Assembly (NCBI GenBank): GCA_049790855.1
Contig: JBAQZJ010000302.1
Span: 1-6,945 of the forward strand
Origin: JACCRE01 sp049790855
GTDB taxonomy: Bacteria; Planctomycetota; Planctomycetia; Planctomycetales; Planctomycetaceae
Direction of reading: 5' to 3'
Length of the DNA: 6,945 nt
Below the pieces are notes generated by a model. It was not told the DNA's origin and made no database searches. It worked only from the letters and a program-made list of their open reading frames with translations. The position numbers and the translations under genes were made by a program. Shown here piece by piece: positions 1 to 5,463 of the stretch; position 1 is the stretch's first letter; each line of letters starts with the position of its first letter.

Positions 1-243
1 GAGCCATGGATGCTCCGGCAAGCCCCTCGATCGGAAGCCGGATGAAACATCGCTAAGGGAGCGCCGCGACTGCAAGAAGAAAACCGCCGCCACGGCGCGA
101 TTCCGCGAAATGTTTAAGAATGCCCGATCCAAGTCCGGCGGCGATGACAAAGCGCCAGCGCCGGCAGGGTGGATTCCTTCCGGCGGATACCCACGACTGT
201 CGTCGTGGGCAACCCTCTGCCGCCCCTGTCGGGGCGACTGTTG
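1..243. other. Non-coding left flank, no gene called
   Basis: This stretch lies downstream of the transporter gene. Nearest its stop are two compact hairpins (190-209 and 221-236, listed separately). Short open frames run to the left edge on both strands: a plus-strand frame ending in MKHR with TAA at 54-56, and a minus-strand ATG at 48-50 reading MFHPASDRG off the edge. Both are too short to judge and neither resembles a family I know. A neighbouring gene may begin or end here, but the window does not show which. Confidence 0.4.
190..236 (-). terminator. Tandem hairpins after the transporter gene
   Basis: Two perfect stem-loops lie 8 and 35 bases past the transporter stop codon in the direction of transcription. 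One has a 6-bp stem (221-226 with 231-236), the other an 8-bp stem (190-197 with 202-209). Both have the same four-base loop, TGTC on the plus strand. Their position suits transcript termination or 3' end protection. Neither is followed by a T-run on the minus strand, so a classical intrinsic terminator is not shown. They could instead be a dispersed intergenic repeat. Confidence 0.4.
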
Positions 244-2748
244 CTAGCGCCGGGCGGGGGTCGGGGCGGAGTCGGCGTGGGACGGGCTTTCGGCGGCGTC
301 GAGGACGCTCGCTTCGTCGCCCGAAGGGCGATACGCGCCGAGCCAGCGGCTGGCCGAGCCGAAGAAGCCGTTGTTGAGCAACACGAGGTACGCCGGCACG
401 AGCAGCGGTCGCACGACGAACGTGTCGAGAATCACGCCGAAGGCGAGGGCGAAGCCGAGCTGGATCATGCCGGTCAGGCTGCCGAACATCAGCGAGCAGA
501 ACGTGCCCGCCATGATGATGCCGCAACTGCTGATGATGCCGCCGGTGCGGGCCAGCCCTTCCCGCACGCCGGCCAGCCCGCCGAGGCGCCGCTGTTCTTC
601 GTCGACGCGGGCGACGAGATAGATGTTGTAGTCTTCGCCGACCGCGACGAGGATCGTGAACAGGAACATCGGCACTTTCCAGTCGAGGCCGGCGAACTCG
701 CCGGGACTCAGCGCCCAGAAGGTCGCGAAGGTCATGCCGAGGGTGACGAGATAGCTGAAGAACACCGTGAAGATCAGATAGCCCGCGACCATGATCTGCC
801 GCAGCAGCGCGACGAGCACGGCGAACACGCCGGCGAGCACCATCAGGTCGATGCGGATCTGGTCGCGGTTGGTGACCACTTTGAGGTCGCGGATGCTCGC
901 CGTCGGCCCGATAAAGTAGACCTTCGCGTTCTCCAGCGCTTCGGGCAGTAATCCTCGAATCGTCGATTCGAGCCGGTCGAACTGGGCGATGCTGTCGCGC
1001 GAGAACGGATCGTCGTTGAAGACGATGTCGAGCCGGGTGATTCGCCCGGCGTCCGGCCCGGTGTCGCTGACGTAGTAATCGGAATGCTGGCCCGCCGCCA
1101 GCGCGCCGCCGATTTCGATCAGACTCTTGTCCTGTTGGCGGACTTTCCCGTGCGGCGCCGACATGCTGCGGACGTCGGCCAGGTTCAACTCGTCCCGCTG
1201 CTCCCACAAGCGATTCGTCAGGTCGGCGACGGCCGCCGAGCCGCGGCGGGCCGCGGCCTGTCGAACGCCCTTCCCGCCGAACAGCGTGTCGGGGTCGGCG
1301 ACGAGGGCGGTGATCGGTCCGGCTTCGCCGGCGGGATAGTGATCCTGCACGGCCCGCGCTCCCTGAACGCTGAGCGTCGTCGTCGGCAGTTCATCGAGCA
1401 GGCCGTAGGTTAGATAGTCGTGACACAGCACGCCGACGATCGCCAGCGGCAGCATGAGTCCCGCCGTCGCCAGCCACCAGGTTCCGGGCCGGCGGGAGAT
1501 CGACCAGGCGAGATCCTCCCAGACGCGCCGCAGCCGTCGGCTTTCGAACCAGCGGCTGGCGAAGCGCGTCGGGCTGATCCATCCGGGCGGTTCGGCGAGG
1601 CGTTCGCGGGCGATCTTCGGCCAGAACGCCCATTTGCCGAACATCCGCAGCAGCGAAGGCGTGAGCGTCAGGCAGGCGATCAGCACGATGACGAGGCTGA
1701 ACGACATCGCGACGCCCGCCTGACGGAACTTGCCGAACTCGGCGAACACCATCATGCCGATGCCGACGGTCGTCGTGCCGGCACTGGCGACCAGTGCCGC
1801 CCCGATCTTGTCGATCGCCCCGGCAATGCCTTCGCCGAAGGTCGCCCCGCCGTCCAGCTCTTCCTTGTAGCGGGCCATCAGGAACATGCAGTAGTCGACG
1901 CCGGCGCCGTACATGACGACCGTCACGTAGATCTCGCTGCCGTTGAACAGCGTGACCAGCCCGTAGGTCGACAGGATCGAAAGGATGCCCAGCGACGTCT
2001 TGACGGCGACGAACACCGTGACGAGCGGAATGAACGCGAGAATGGGGGCGCGGTAGATCAGAATCAGCAGGCCCACGACCAGCAGCACCGTCGCCAGCTC
2101 GGTGGCGTGGGCGCTGTTGGCCGCCGCTTCCCGCATGTCTTTGCCGACGACGGCCGGTCCCGAGAGGAACAGATCCAGTCCCGCCGGAATGAGCGCCTTC
2201 CGGCGCAGTTCGCCGTCGACGGGGTCGATCAGTCTCTGAACGGCGTTGATCAGCTCGGCGTTCCGTTTTTCGACGAATTCGGTCGTCAGGCTGATGCGGA
2301 CGAGCGTCGCCTTCTCATCCTGACTGTCGAGCAGCGGGCCGATCTCTTTGTCGCTGCCCGTGGTGATCGCCGAGACGAGCAACGGCGGACCCGGTTCGCC
2401 CGGCGGACGCATCCAGCCGTTTTCGACCGCCAGTTTCTGAAGTCGCGGCGCGAGAATCTGTTCGACGAACTTCCGGTCCTCGATCGTGAACCGGGGGTCG
2501 CTTCCGCCGTCGCGTCGCGCGACGACCATCACGCTGCTGCCCCAGAAGTTCTTCGAGAAGGCCGACGCGAACACCTTCTCGCCGACCAGGCTCGGCGCAC
2601 TTTCCGGCAGATACTCGAACTCGCCGTCGGAGACGATCGTCTCCCATTCGGGGGCGGCGATCGTCACGCCGACGAGCAGCGCGATCCAGGCGATCGGCAG
2701 GACCGGCCAGAAACGGGCGACGAAGAGTCCGAGCGAACGGAAGATCAT
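244..2748 (-). CDS. MMPL/RND-superfamily transporter, 834 aa
   Basis: Predicted inner-membrane, proton-driven exporter of the MMPL branch of the RND superfamily; the substrate cannot be read from the sequence. The layout is the family's duplicated one: TM1 about 12-32, a large extracytoplasmic loop about 33-213, TM2-TM6 about 214-368, a basic cytoplasmic linker about 370-424, TM7 about 424-443, a second loop about 446-630 and TM8-TM12 about 633-790. Each half carries the proton-relay type motif in its fourth helix: G-x-x-x-D-Y with D285/Y286 in GAGVDYCMFLMAR, and D706/Y707 in VAVGEDYNIYLVAR, each followed by an E-E pair. The length is normal for the family. The last 25 residues are Ala/Ser/Pro-rich and probably disordered. 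The ATG at 2746-2748 sits just before TM1 and lacks a clear Shine-Dalgarno sequence; the stop is TAG. No adaptor or outer-membrane partner is visible beside it. MMPL membership is secure; any narrower role, such as hopanoid or lipid transport, would be a guess. Confidence 0.92.
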   Translation of the reverse strand: MIFRSLGLFVARFWPVLPIAWIALLVGVTIAAPEWETIVSDGEFEYLPESAPSLVGEKVFASAFSKNFWGSSVMVVARRDGGSDPRFTIEDRKFVEQILAPRLQKLAVENGWMRPPGEPGPPLLVSAITTGSDKEIGPLLDSQDEKATLVRISLTTEFVEKRNAELINAVQRLIDPVDGELRRKALIPAGLDLFLSGPAVVGKDMREAAANSAHATELATVLLVVGLLILIYRAPILAFIPLVTVFVAVKTSLGILSILSTYGLVTLFNGSEIYVTVVMYGAGVDYCMFLMARYKEELDGGATFGEGIAGAIDKIGAALVASAGTTTVGIGMMVFAEFGKFRQAGVAMSFSLVIVLIACLTLTPSLLRMFGKWAFWPKIARERLAEPPGWISPTRFASRWFESRRLRRVWEDLAWSISRRPGTWWLATAGLMLPLAIVGVLCHDYLTYGLLDELPTTTLSVQGARAVQDHYPAGEAGPITALVADPDTLFGGKGVRQAAARRGSAAVADLTNRLWEQRDELNLADVRSMSAPHGKVRQQDKSLIEIGGALAAGQHSDYYVSDTGPDAGRITRLDIVFNDDPFSRDSIAQFDRLESTIRGLLPEALENAKVYFIGPTASIRDLKVVTNRDQIRIDLMVLAGVFAVLVALLRQIMVAGYLIFTVFFSYLVTLGMTFATFWALSPGEFAGLDWKVPMFLFTILVAVGEDYNIYLVARVDEEQRRLGGLAGVREGLARTGGIISSCGIIMAGTFCSLMFGSLTGMIQLGFALAFGVILDTFVVRPLLVPAYLVLLNNGFFGSASRWLGAYRPSGDEASVLDAAESPSHADSAPTPARR

Positions 2749-2775
2749 AGGCGGCGCTGCTTGCAGAACGGCCGC

Positions 2776-2837
2776 CCGCTGCGACCGCTCGTCCCCTGTT
2801 TCTGGTCGCGGACTCCGTCCCCCGCTGGTCGCAGCGG
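2776..2837 (-). promoter_or_regulatory. Competing stem-loops in the transporter leader
   Basis: Between the candidate promoter and the transporter start, the segment 2827-2837 can pair in two exclusive ways. It forms a local 6-bp hairpin (2822-2827 with 2832-2837, loop 2828-2831) or a long-range perfect 11-bp stem with 2776-2786, which ends 27 bases before the ATG. A second copy of GGTCGC at 2804-2809 could also compete for GCGACC at 2781-2786. Such alternatives are seen in attenuators, but GC-rich DNA makes them by chance too. I recognise no known riboswitch here. Confidence 0.25.
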
Positions 2838-2867
2838 CTCGGGAAATACGCCGTCTCGACCTGAAAA

Positions 2868-2896
2868 ACCGTATCCGGACGGCGCGAAGAGGTCAA
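2868..2896 (-). promoter_or_regulatory. Candidate sigma70-type promoter for the transporter
   Basis: Read on the minus strand, TTGACC (2891-2896, five of six to the -35 consensus) is followed after 17 bp by TACGGT (2868-2873, three of six to the -10, keeping the first TA and last T). Transcription would start near 2861 and give a leader of about 113 bases. The site lies between the inverted repeat behind the LRR gene and the transporter start, where an independent promoter is expected. The weak -10 keeps confidence modest. Confidence 0.35.
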
Positions 2897-2910
2897 CGCG
2901 GCCGTCACAC

Positions 2911-2933
2911 AGAGCCGCGACCGTCAGGGAGCG
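2911..2933 (+). repeat. Intergenic repeat, copy A (left arm of inverted pair)
   Basis: This 23-bp unit contains GCCGCGACCGTCAGGGAGCG preceded by AGA. It recurs as an exact reverse complement at 2960-2982 and, over 21-22 bp, directly at 5429-5450. It lies only in non-coding DNA in this window. From memory, similar sequence is dispersed in planctomycete genomes, where it yields spurious peptides containing SLTVAA; that was not checked. Confidence 0.85.
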
Positions 2934-2959
2934 CACATCGAACCGCCCACGTCCTCAAA

Positions 2960-2982
2960 CGCTCCCTGACGGTCGCGGCTCT
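2960..2982 (-). repeat. Intergenic repeat, copy B (right arm of inverted pair)
   Basis: This is the exact reverse complement of 2911-2933 over 23 bp. On its own strand the base after the shared unit is T, whereas copies A and C both have C there. The shared unit boundary therefore lies at the final GCG. Confidence 0.85.
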
Positions 2983-3009
2983 GAGGACGCCGGCTTCCGC
3001 TGGGAACCG

Positions 3010-3855
3010 TCACTTCTTCTCGGCAGGCGCCGTCGTGTCGACCCGCACGCCGAGTGCCTTCAGCGCTTCCACCTGCTTCGTTTTGGCGTCGTCCGTCAGC
3101 GGGTTCTCGCCGAGGTACAGGTGCCAATACGGGGCGAAGCGTTTCTCGCCTTCGGCATCCTTCTTCGCCATTTCGACGAGCGGCGCGAGGTCGGTGATCT
3201 CGTTGCCTTGCAGGAACGTCCAGCGAAGCTCGTTCATCTCTTTGAGCGGCGAAAGATCGGTGATCTTGTTGCTGCGCAGGTCGAGCGTGCCCAGACGTTT
3301 CAAACCGGCGAGCGGCTTGAGGTCGGCGATCTGGTTCTTGCCGAGATACAGCGACGCCAGCTTCTCCATTTTCGCCAGAGGCTCGACGTTGCCGATCTTG
3401 TTCGACGTCAGGTATAGCGAGGCCGTCGCCGTCAACCCGGCGAGCGGGGCGACGTCTTCGATTTCGTTCTGCTCGAGTTGCAGATATTGAAGCTTCTTCA
3501 GGTCTTTGAGCGGCGAGACGTCTTTGATCTTGTTCGCATGCAGGTCGAGCGTCTGGACGTTGACCAGCCCGGCGAGCGGCTTGACGTCGACGATCTCGTT
3601 GCCCGACAGGTCGATCGAGGCCAGGTTCGTCATCTTCTCGAGGCCCGTCAGATCTTTGATGCCCTTCTTCGGCGCTTCGAGGAAGAAGACGTCGCGGAGC
3701 ACCTCGTCGGTCAGATCCTCTTTGCCGGTCTTCTTCTTCGCGATCTCTTTGAGCACCGTCCGCAACGCTTCGTCGGGCACGGCTTCCTGCGCGGCGACGG
3801 GAACGGCAGGCAGGACGAACGCGACGGCGATCAGGCCGGCGAGCAAACGGTTCAT
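3010..3855 (-). CDS. Secreted SDS22-like leucine-rich-repeat protein, 281 aa
   Basis: Exported protein of unknown role, probably a binding scaffold. A signal peptide is visible: MNR, a hydrophobic stretch about 4-20, then a signal peptidase I type site near VAAQE at 20-24. An N-terminal cap (about 25-65) is followed by seven LRR cores of the LxxLxLxxNxI type starting at residues 77, 99, 121, 143, 165, 187 and 209, exactly 22 residues apart, as in SDS22/internalin-like LRRs. An eighth, weaker core (HLYLGENPL, about 245-253) follows a charged insertion at 231-240. The end (DDAKTKQVEALKALGVRVD) resembles an LRR C-cap. There is no anchor, membrane segment or catalytic domain. I chose the ATG at 3853-3855 because it puts the signal peptide at the N-terminus; an in-frame TTG at 3895-3897 would add 14 residues before it. 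The gene sits between two strong dyads, suggesting its own transcript. The fold is secure, the function unknown. Confidence 0.88.
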   Translation of the reverse strand: MNRLLAGLIAVAFVLPAVPVAAQEAVPDEALRTVLKEIAKKKTGKEDLTDEVLRDVFFLEAPKKGIKDLTGLEKMTNLASIDLSGNEIVDVKPLAGLVNVQTLDLHANKIKDVSPLKDLKKLQYLQLEQNEIEDVAPLAGLTATASLYLTSNKIGNVEPLAKMEKLASLYLGKNQIADLKPLAGLKRLGTLDLRSNKITDLSPLKEMNELRWTFLQGNEITDLAPLVEMAKKDAEGEKRFAPYWHLYLGENPLTDDAKTKQVEALKALGVRVDTTAPAEKK

Positions 3856-3917
3856 GGCGGGTCTCGCAAGGGGAGTGCGTAAGGCGGGACGGATCAACCG
3901 TTGGTGATGAACCCGTC

Positions 3918-3947
3918 AGTGTAGGCGGCGATCGCAAGTCGCCACAA
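3918..3947 (-). promoter_or_regulatory. Candidate promoter for the LRR gene
   Basis: On the minus strand, TTGTGG (3942-3947) is followed after 18 bp by TACACT (3918-3923), each matching about four of six bases of the sigma70 consensus. Transcription would begin near 3911, about 56 bases before the ATG. The site falls between the rsmB hairpin and the LRR start, where a promoter would be expected. The match is mediocre. Confidence 0.25.
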
Positions 3948-3963
3948 GCGACCACGGAGCGCC

Positions 3964-4042
3964 GCACGTTAGCCGCAGGCCTTGGCCTACGCCGCCTCAA
4001 CAGTTTGTACGAAACGCAGGCCGAGGCCGGCGGCTAACGTGC
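3964..4042 (-). terminator. Long stem-loop overlapping the rsmB stop codon
   Basis: Bases 3964-3991 pair with 4015-4042 around a 23-base loop. In the minus-strand transcript 25 of 28 positions are Watson-Crick pairs, one is G-U and two are mismatched (3977/4029 and 3983/4023); the outer 13 pairs are perfect. The outer arm includes the last two rsmB codons and its TAG at 4034-4036. The fold would end or protect the aroA-rsmB transcript before the LRR gene. No T-run follows on the minus strand, so termination is inferred from position and fold alone. Confidence 0.45.
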
Positions 4043-5386
4043 TTTCACGAGCAGCGTCTGAAATCCGCCGTCCGACGGGTCGCCCGGCAGGTGCAGCCGC
4101 GTTTCGACGACGCTCACGCCGCTGCGGCCGGCCAGGGCGGCCTGAACGACCTGTTCGTTCTCTTCCGGCTCGATGCTGCACGTCGAATAGACGACTCGCC
4201 CGCCCGGTTTGACTCGATCGAGGGCCAGCGACAGCAGTTGCGTCTGCTTCGGCGGCAATTCGGTCAGGTCGTGCGGTGTGAGTCGCCAGCGGGCTTCGGG
4301 ACGCTTGCCGAGAACGCCGGTGTTCGAGCAGGGCACGTCGAGCAGCACGGCGTCGAACTCGCCGGCCGGCAAGCCGGAGCCGTCTTCGCCGATCTTGACC
4401 GTCTCGACGCACGTCAGACCGAGCCGGGCGATGTTTTCGGCGACTCGCGACAGCCGGGTCTTGCTGACGTCGGCGGCGACGATCGTGCCGGTGTCGTTCA
4501 TCAGTTCGGCCAGGTGCGACGTCTTCGTGCCGGGGGCGGCACACAAATCGAGCACCCGCTGCCCCGGCTGCGGATCGAGCAGTGTCGCGGCATGCATCGC
4601 CGTCTCGTCCTGCACGGTCACCCGGCCCTCGGCGAAACCGGGAAGCTCTTCGACGCGGGTCGATTCCTTCAGGCGGATTGCTTCGGGATGCCCCCCCGAC
4701 GGTTTCGCCTTGATCTTCACCGCCTTGAGTTCTTCCAGCACGGCGTCGCGGGTCGCTTTCGTTCGATTGACGCGCAGCGTCATCGTCGGCGGTGTGTTGA
4801 AGTGCCGGCCGAGATCGAACAGATCGTCGGTGTCGAAGCGTTCTTCCCAACGGGTCGCGAGCCAGGCCGGAAAGCTGAACGCCGTCGTGAAATAGCCAAG
4901 CGGATCGTCGTCGGGATCGGGAAAGATCTTCCTGGTGAGCAGACGATACCGGCCGTCGACCAGCGGCACGCCGTCGGCGGTCGGCACCGACAGAACGTCG
5001 TCGGTCATCAGCCCCGTCACCTTCCGCAAGACCGCGTTCACGAAGCCCGCCCAGCGGGCATTCACCGACTTCGCGAGTTCGACCGTCTCGTGGACCGCCG
5101 CGTGGTCGGCCATGCCGGACAGAAACGTGAGCTGGTACGTCCCCAGCCGCAGCAGCATCCACAATTCGGCCTCGACCTTCTCTTTCGGCCGCGAGACATG
5201 CGGCTTGAGCAGGGCGTCGAGCGTCGCCTGCCGGCGGATCACGCCGAAGATCAGCTCGGTGGCCAGCCGTCGGTCCTGCGGTGAGACGTTTCGCGTTTTG
5301 ACCAGCCCTTCCAGCCGGTCTCCCGCGAAGAAGCCTTTGGGCTTCCAGTCTTTGAGGACGGCGTGGGTGAGTGCGCGAGCGGGCAT
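4034..5386 (-). CDS. rsmB: 16S rRNA (cytosine-C5) methyltransferase RsmB, 450 aa
   Basis: Cytoplasmic SAM-dependent enzyme that in E. coli methylates C967 of 16S rRNA. An N-terminal NusB-like RNA-binding domain (about 1-130, with RWAGFVNAVLRKV at 111-123) precedes the Rossmann-fold catalytic domain. Visible motifs are VQDETA at 258-263; the SAM-binding motif I VLDLCAAPGTKTSHLAEL at 278-295; motif IV LLDVPCSNTGVLGKRPEARW at 348-367 with C353; and motif VI YSTCSIEPEENE at 400-411, whose C403 is the expected nucleophile. Both cysteines of the family are present. E. coli RsmB has 429 residues. I chose ATG 5384-5386, where the family-like sequence begins (PARALTHAVLKDW). An in-frame GTG at 5465-5467 overlaps the aroA stop by four bases and would add 27 residues partly encoded by a dispersed repeat. 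It probably shares a transcript with aroA. A related m5C methyltransferase paralogue is possible, but the NusB-like domain favours RsmB. Confidence 0.88.
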   Translation of the reverse strand: MPARALTHAVLKDWKPKGFFAGDRLEGLVKTRNVSPQDRRLATELIFGVIRRQATLDALLKPHVSRPKEKVEAELWMLLRLGTYQLTFLSGMADHAAVHETVELAKSVNARWAGFVNAVLRKVTGLMTDDVLSVPTADGVPLVDGRYRLLTRKIFPDPDDDPLGYFTTAFSFPAWLATRWEERFDTDDLFDLGRHFNTPPTMTLRVNRTKATRDAVLEELKAVKIKAKPSGGHPEAIRLKESTRVEELPGFAEGRVTVQDETAMHAATLLDPQPGQRVLDLCAAPGTKTSHLAELMNDTGTIVAADVSKTRLSRVAENIARLGLTCVETVKIGEDGSGLPAGEFDAVLLDVPCSNTGVLGKRPEARWRLTPHDLTELPPKQTQLLSLALDRVKPGGRVVYSTCSIEPEENEQVVQAALAGRSGVSVVETRLHLPGDPSDGGFQTLLVKAR

Positions 5387-5428
5387 GAAGGGCTGAGGGT
5401 GAGAGTTGAGAGGAGAGGTGTTCCGTTT

Positions 5429-5449
5429 AGCCGCGACCGTCAGGGAGCG
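5429..5449 (+). repeat. Intergenic repeat, copy C, in the aroA-rsmB gap
   Basis: This 21-bp copy is identical to copies A and B over AG plus the following 19 bases; the next base, C5450, also matches copy A. The flanks differ. It fills part of the 77-bp gap between the aroA stop and the preferred rsmB ATG. Read in the rsmB frame it encodes RSLTVAA, so it inflates that frame upstream of the likely start. Confidence 0.8.
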
Positions 5450-5463
5450 CGTCGCCGTCCCGT

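Larger units (their letters stand above)
2911..2982 (-). terminator. Perfect 23-bp inverted repeat after the LRR gene
   Basis: Repeat copies A and B are head to head with a 26-base spacer (2934-2959), so the minus-strand transcript can form a perfect 23-bp stem starting 27 bases past the LRR stop. A smaller competing stem is possible between 2950-2957 and 2982-2989 (8 bp), which would loop out copy B. No T-run follows copy A on the minus strand, so this may block transcription, stabilise the 3' end or simply be a paired mobile repeat. Confidence 0.4.

Noticed and set aside
52..70. Possible fourth, degenerate repeat copy (AAGGGAGCG next to CCGCGAC)
   Set aside because: The two fragments match parts of the repeat but in the wrong order, and each is too short to exceed chance in GC-rich sequence.
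1..243. Open frame continuing in phase past the transporter TAG for 81 codons to the window edge
   Set aside because: This could suggest stop-codon readthrough, but an 80-codon run without a stop is not rare in GC-rich DNA. The segment encodes no transmembrane or domain-like sequence and contains two hairpins typical of a 3' flank.
53..1207. 384-codon minus-strand frame overlapping the transporter 3' end
   Set aside because: It is a shifted-frame shadow of the transporter, Arg/Pro-rich, with no domain; the transporter frame carries the conserved DY motif and TM helices.
2745..2936. Small minus-strand ORF starting MRSLTVAAL
   Set aside because: Its start is encoded by the dispersed repeat and the rest covers the promoter and leader region; it is probably a repeat-derived false ORF.
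1420..3417. 665-codon open frame on the plus strand
   Set aside because: It lies antisense to the transporter and LRR genes and runs through the intergenic repeats. Its translation is rich in R, D, E, Q, H and A with no recognisable domain, as expected from the complement of GC-rich coding DNA.
3010..3855. Regularly spaced 66-bp DNA period resembling a repeat array
   Set aside because: The period is explained by the 22-residue LRR units of the coding sequence; the units differ in sequence and there are no identical repeats with spacers, so it is not a CRISPR array.
4091..5284. 397-codon open frame on the plus strand
   Set aside because: It is wholly antisense to rsmB, whose catalytic motifs are clear; the plus-strand translation is low-complexity R/G/Q/H-rich with no motif.
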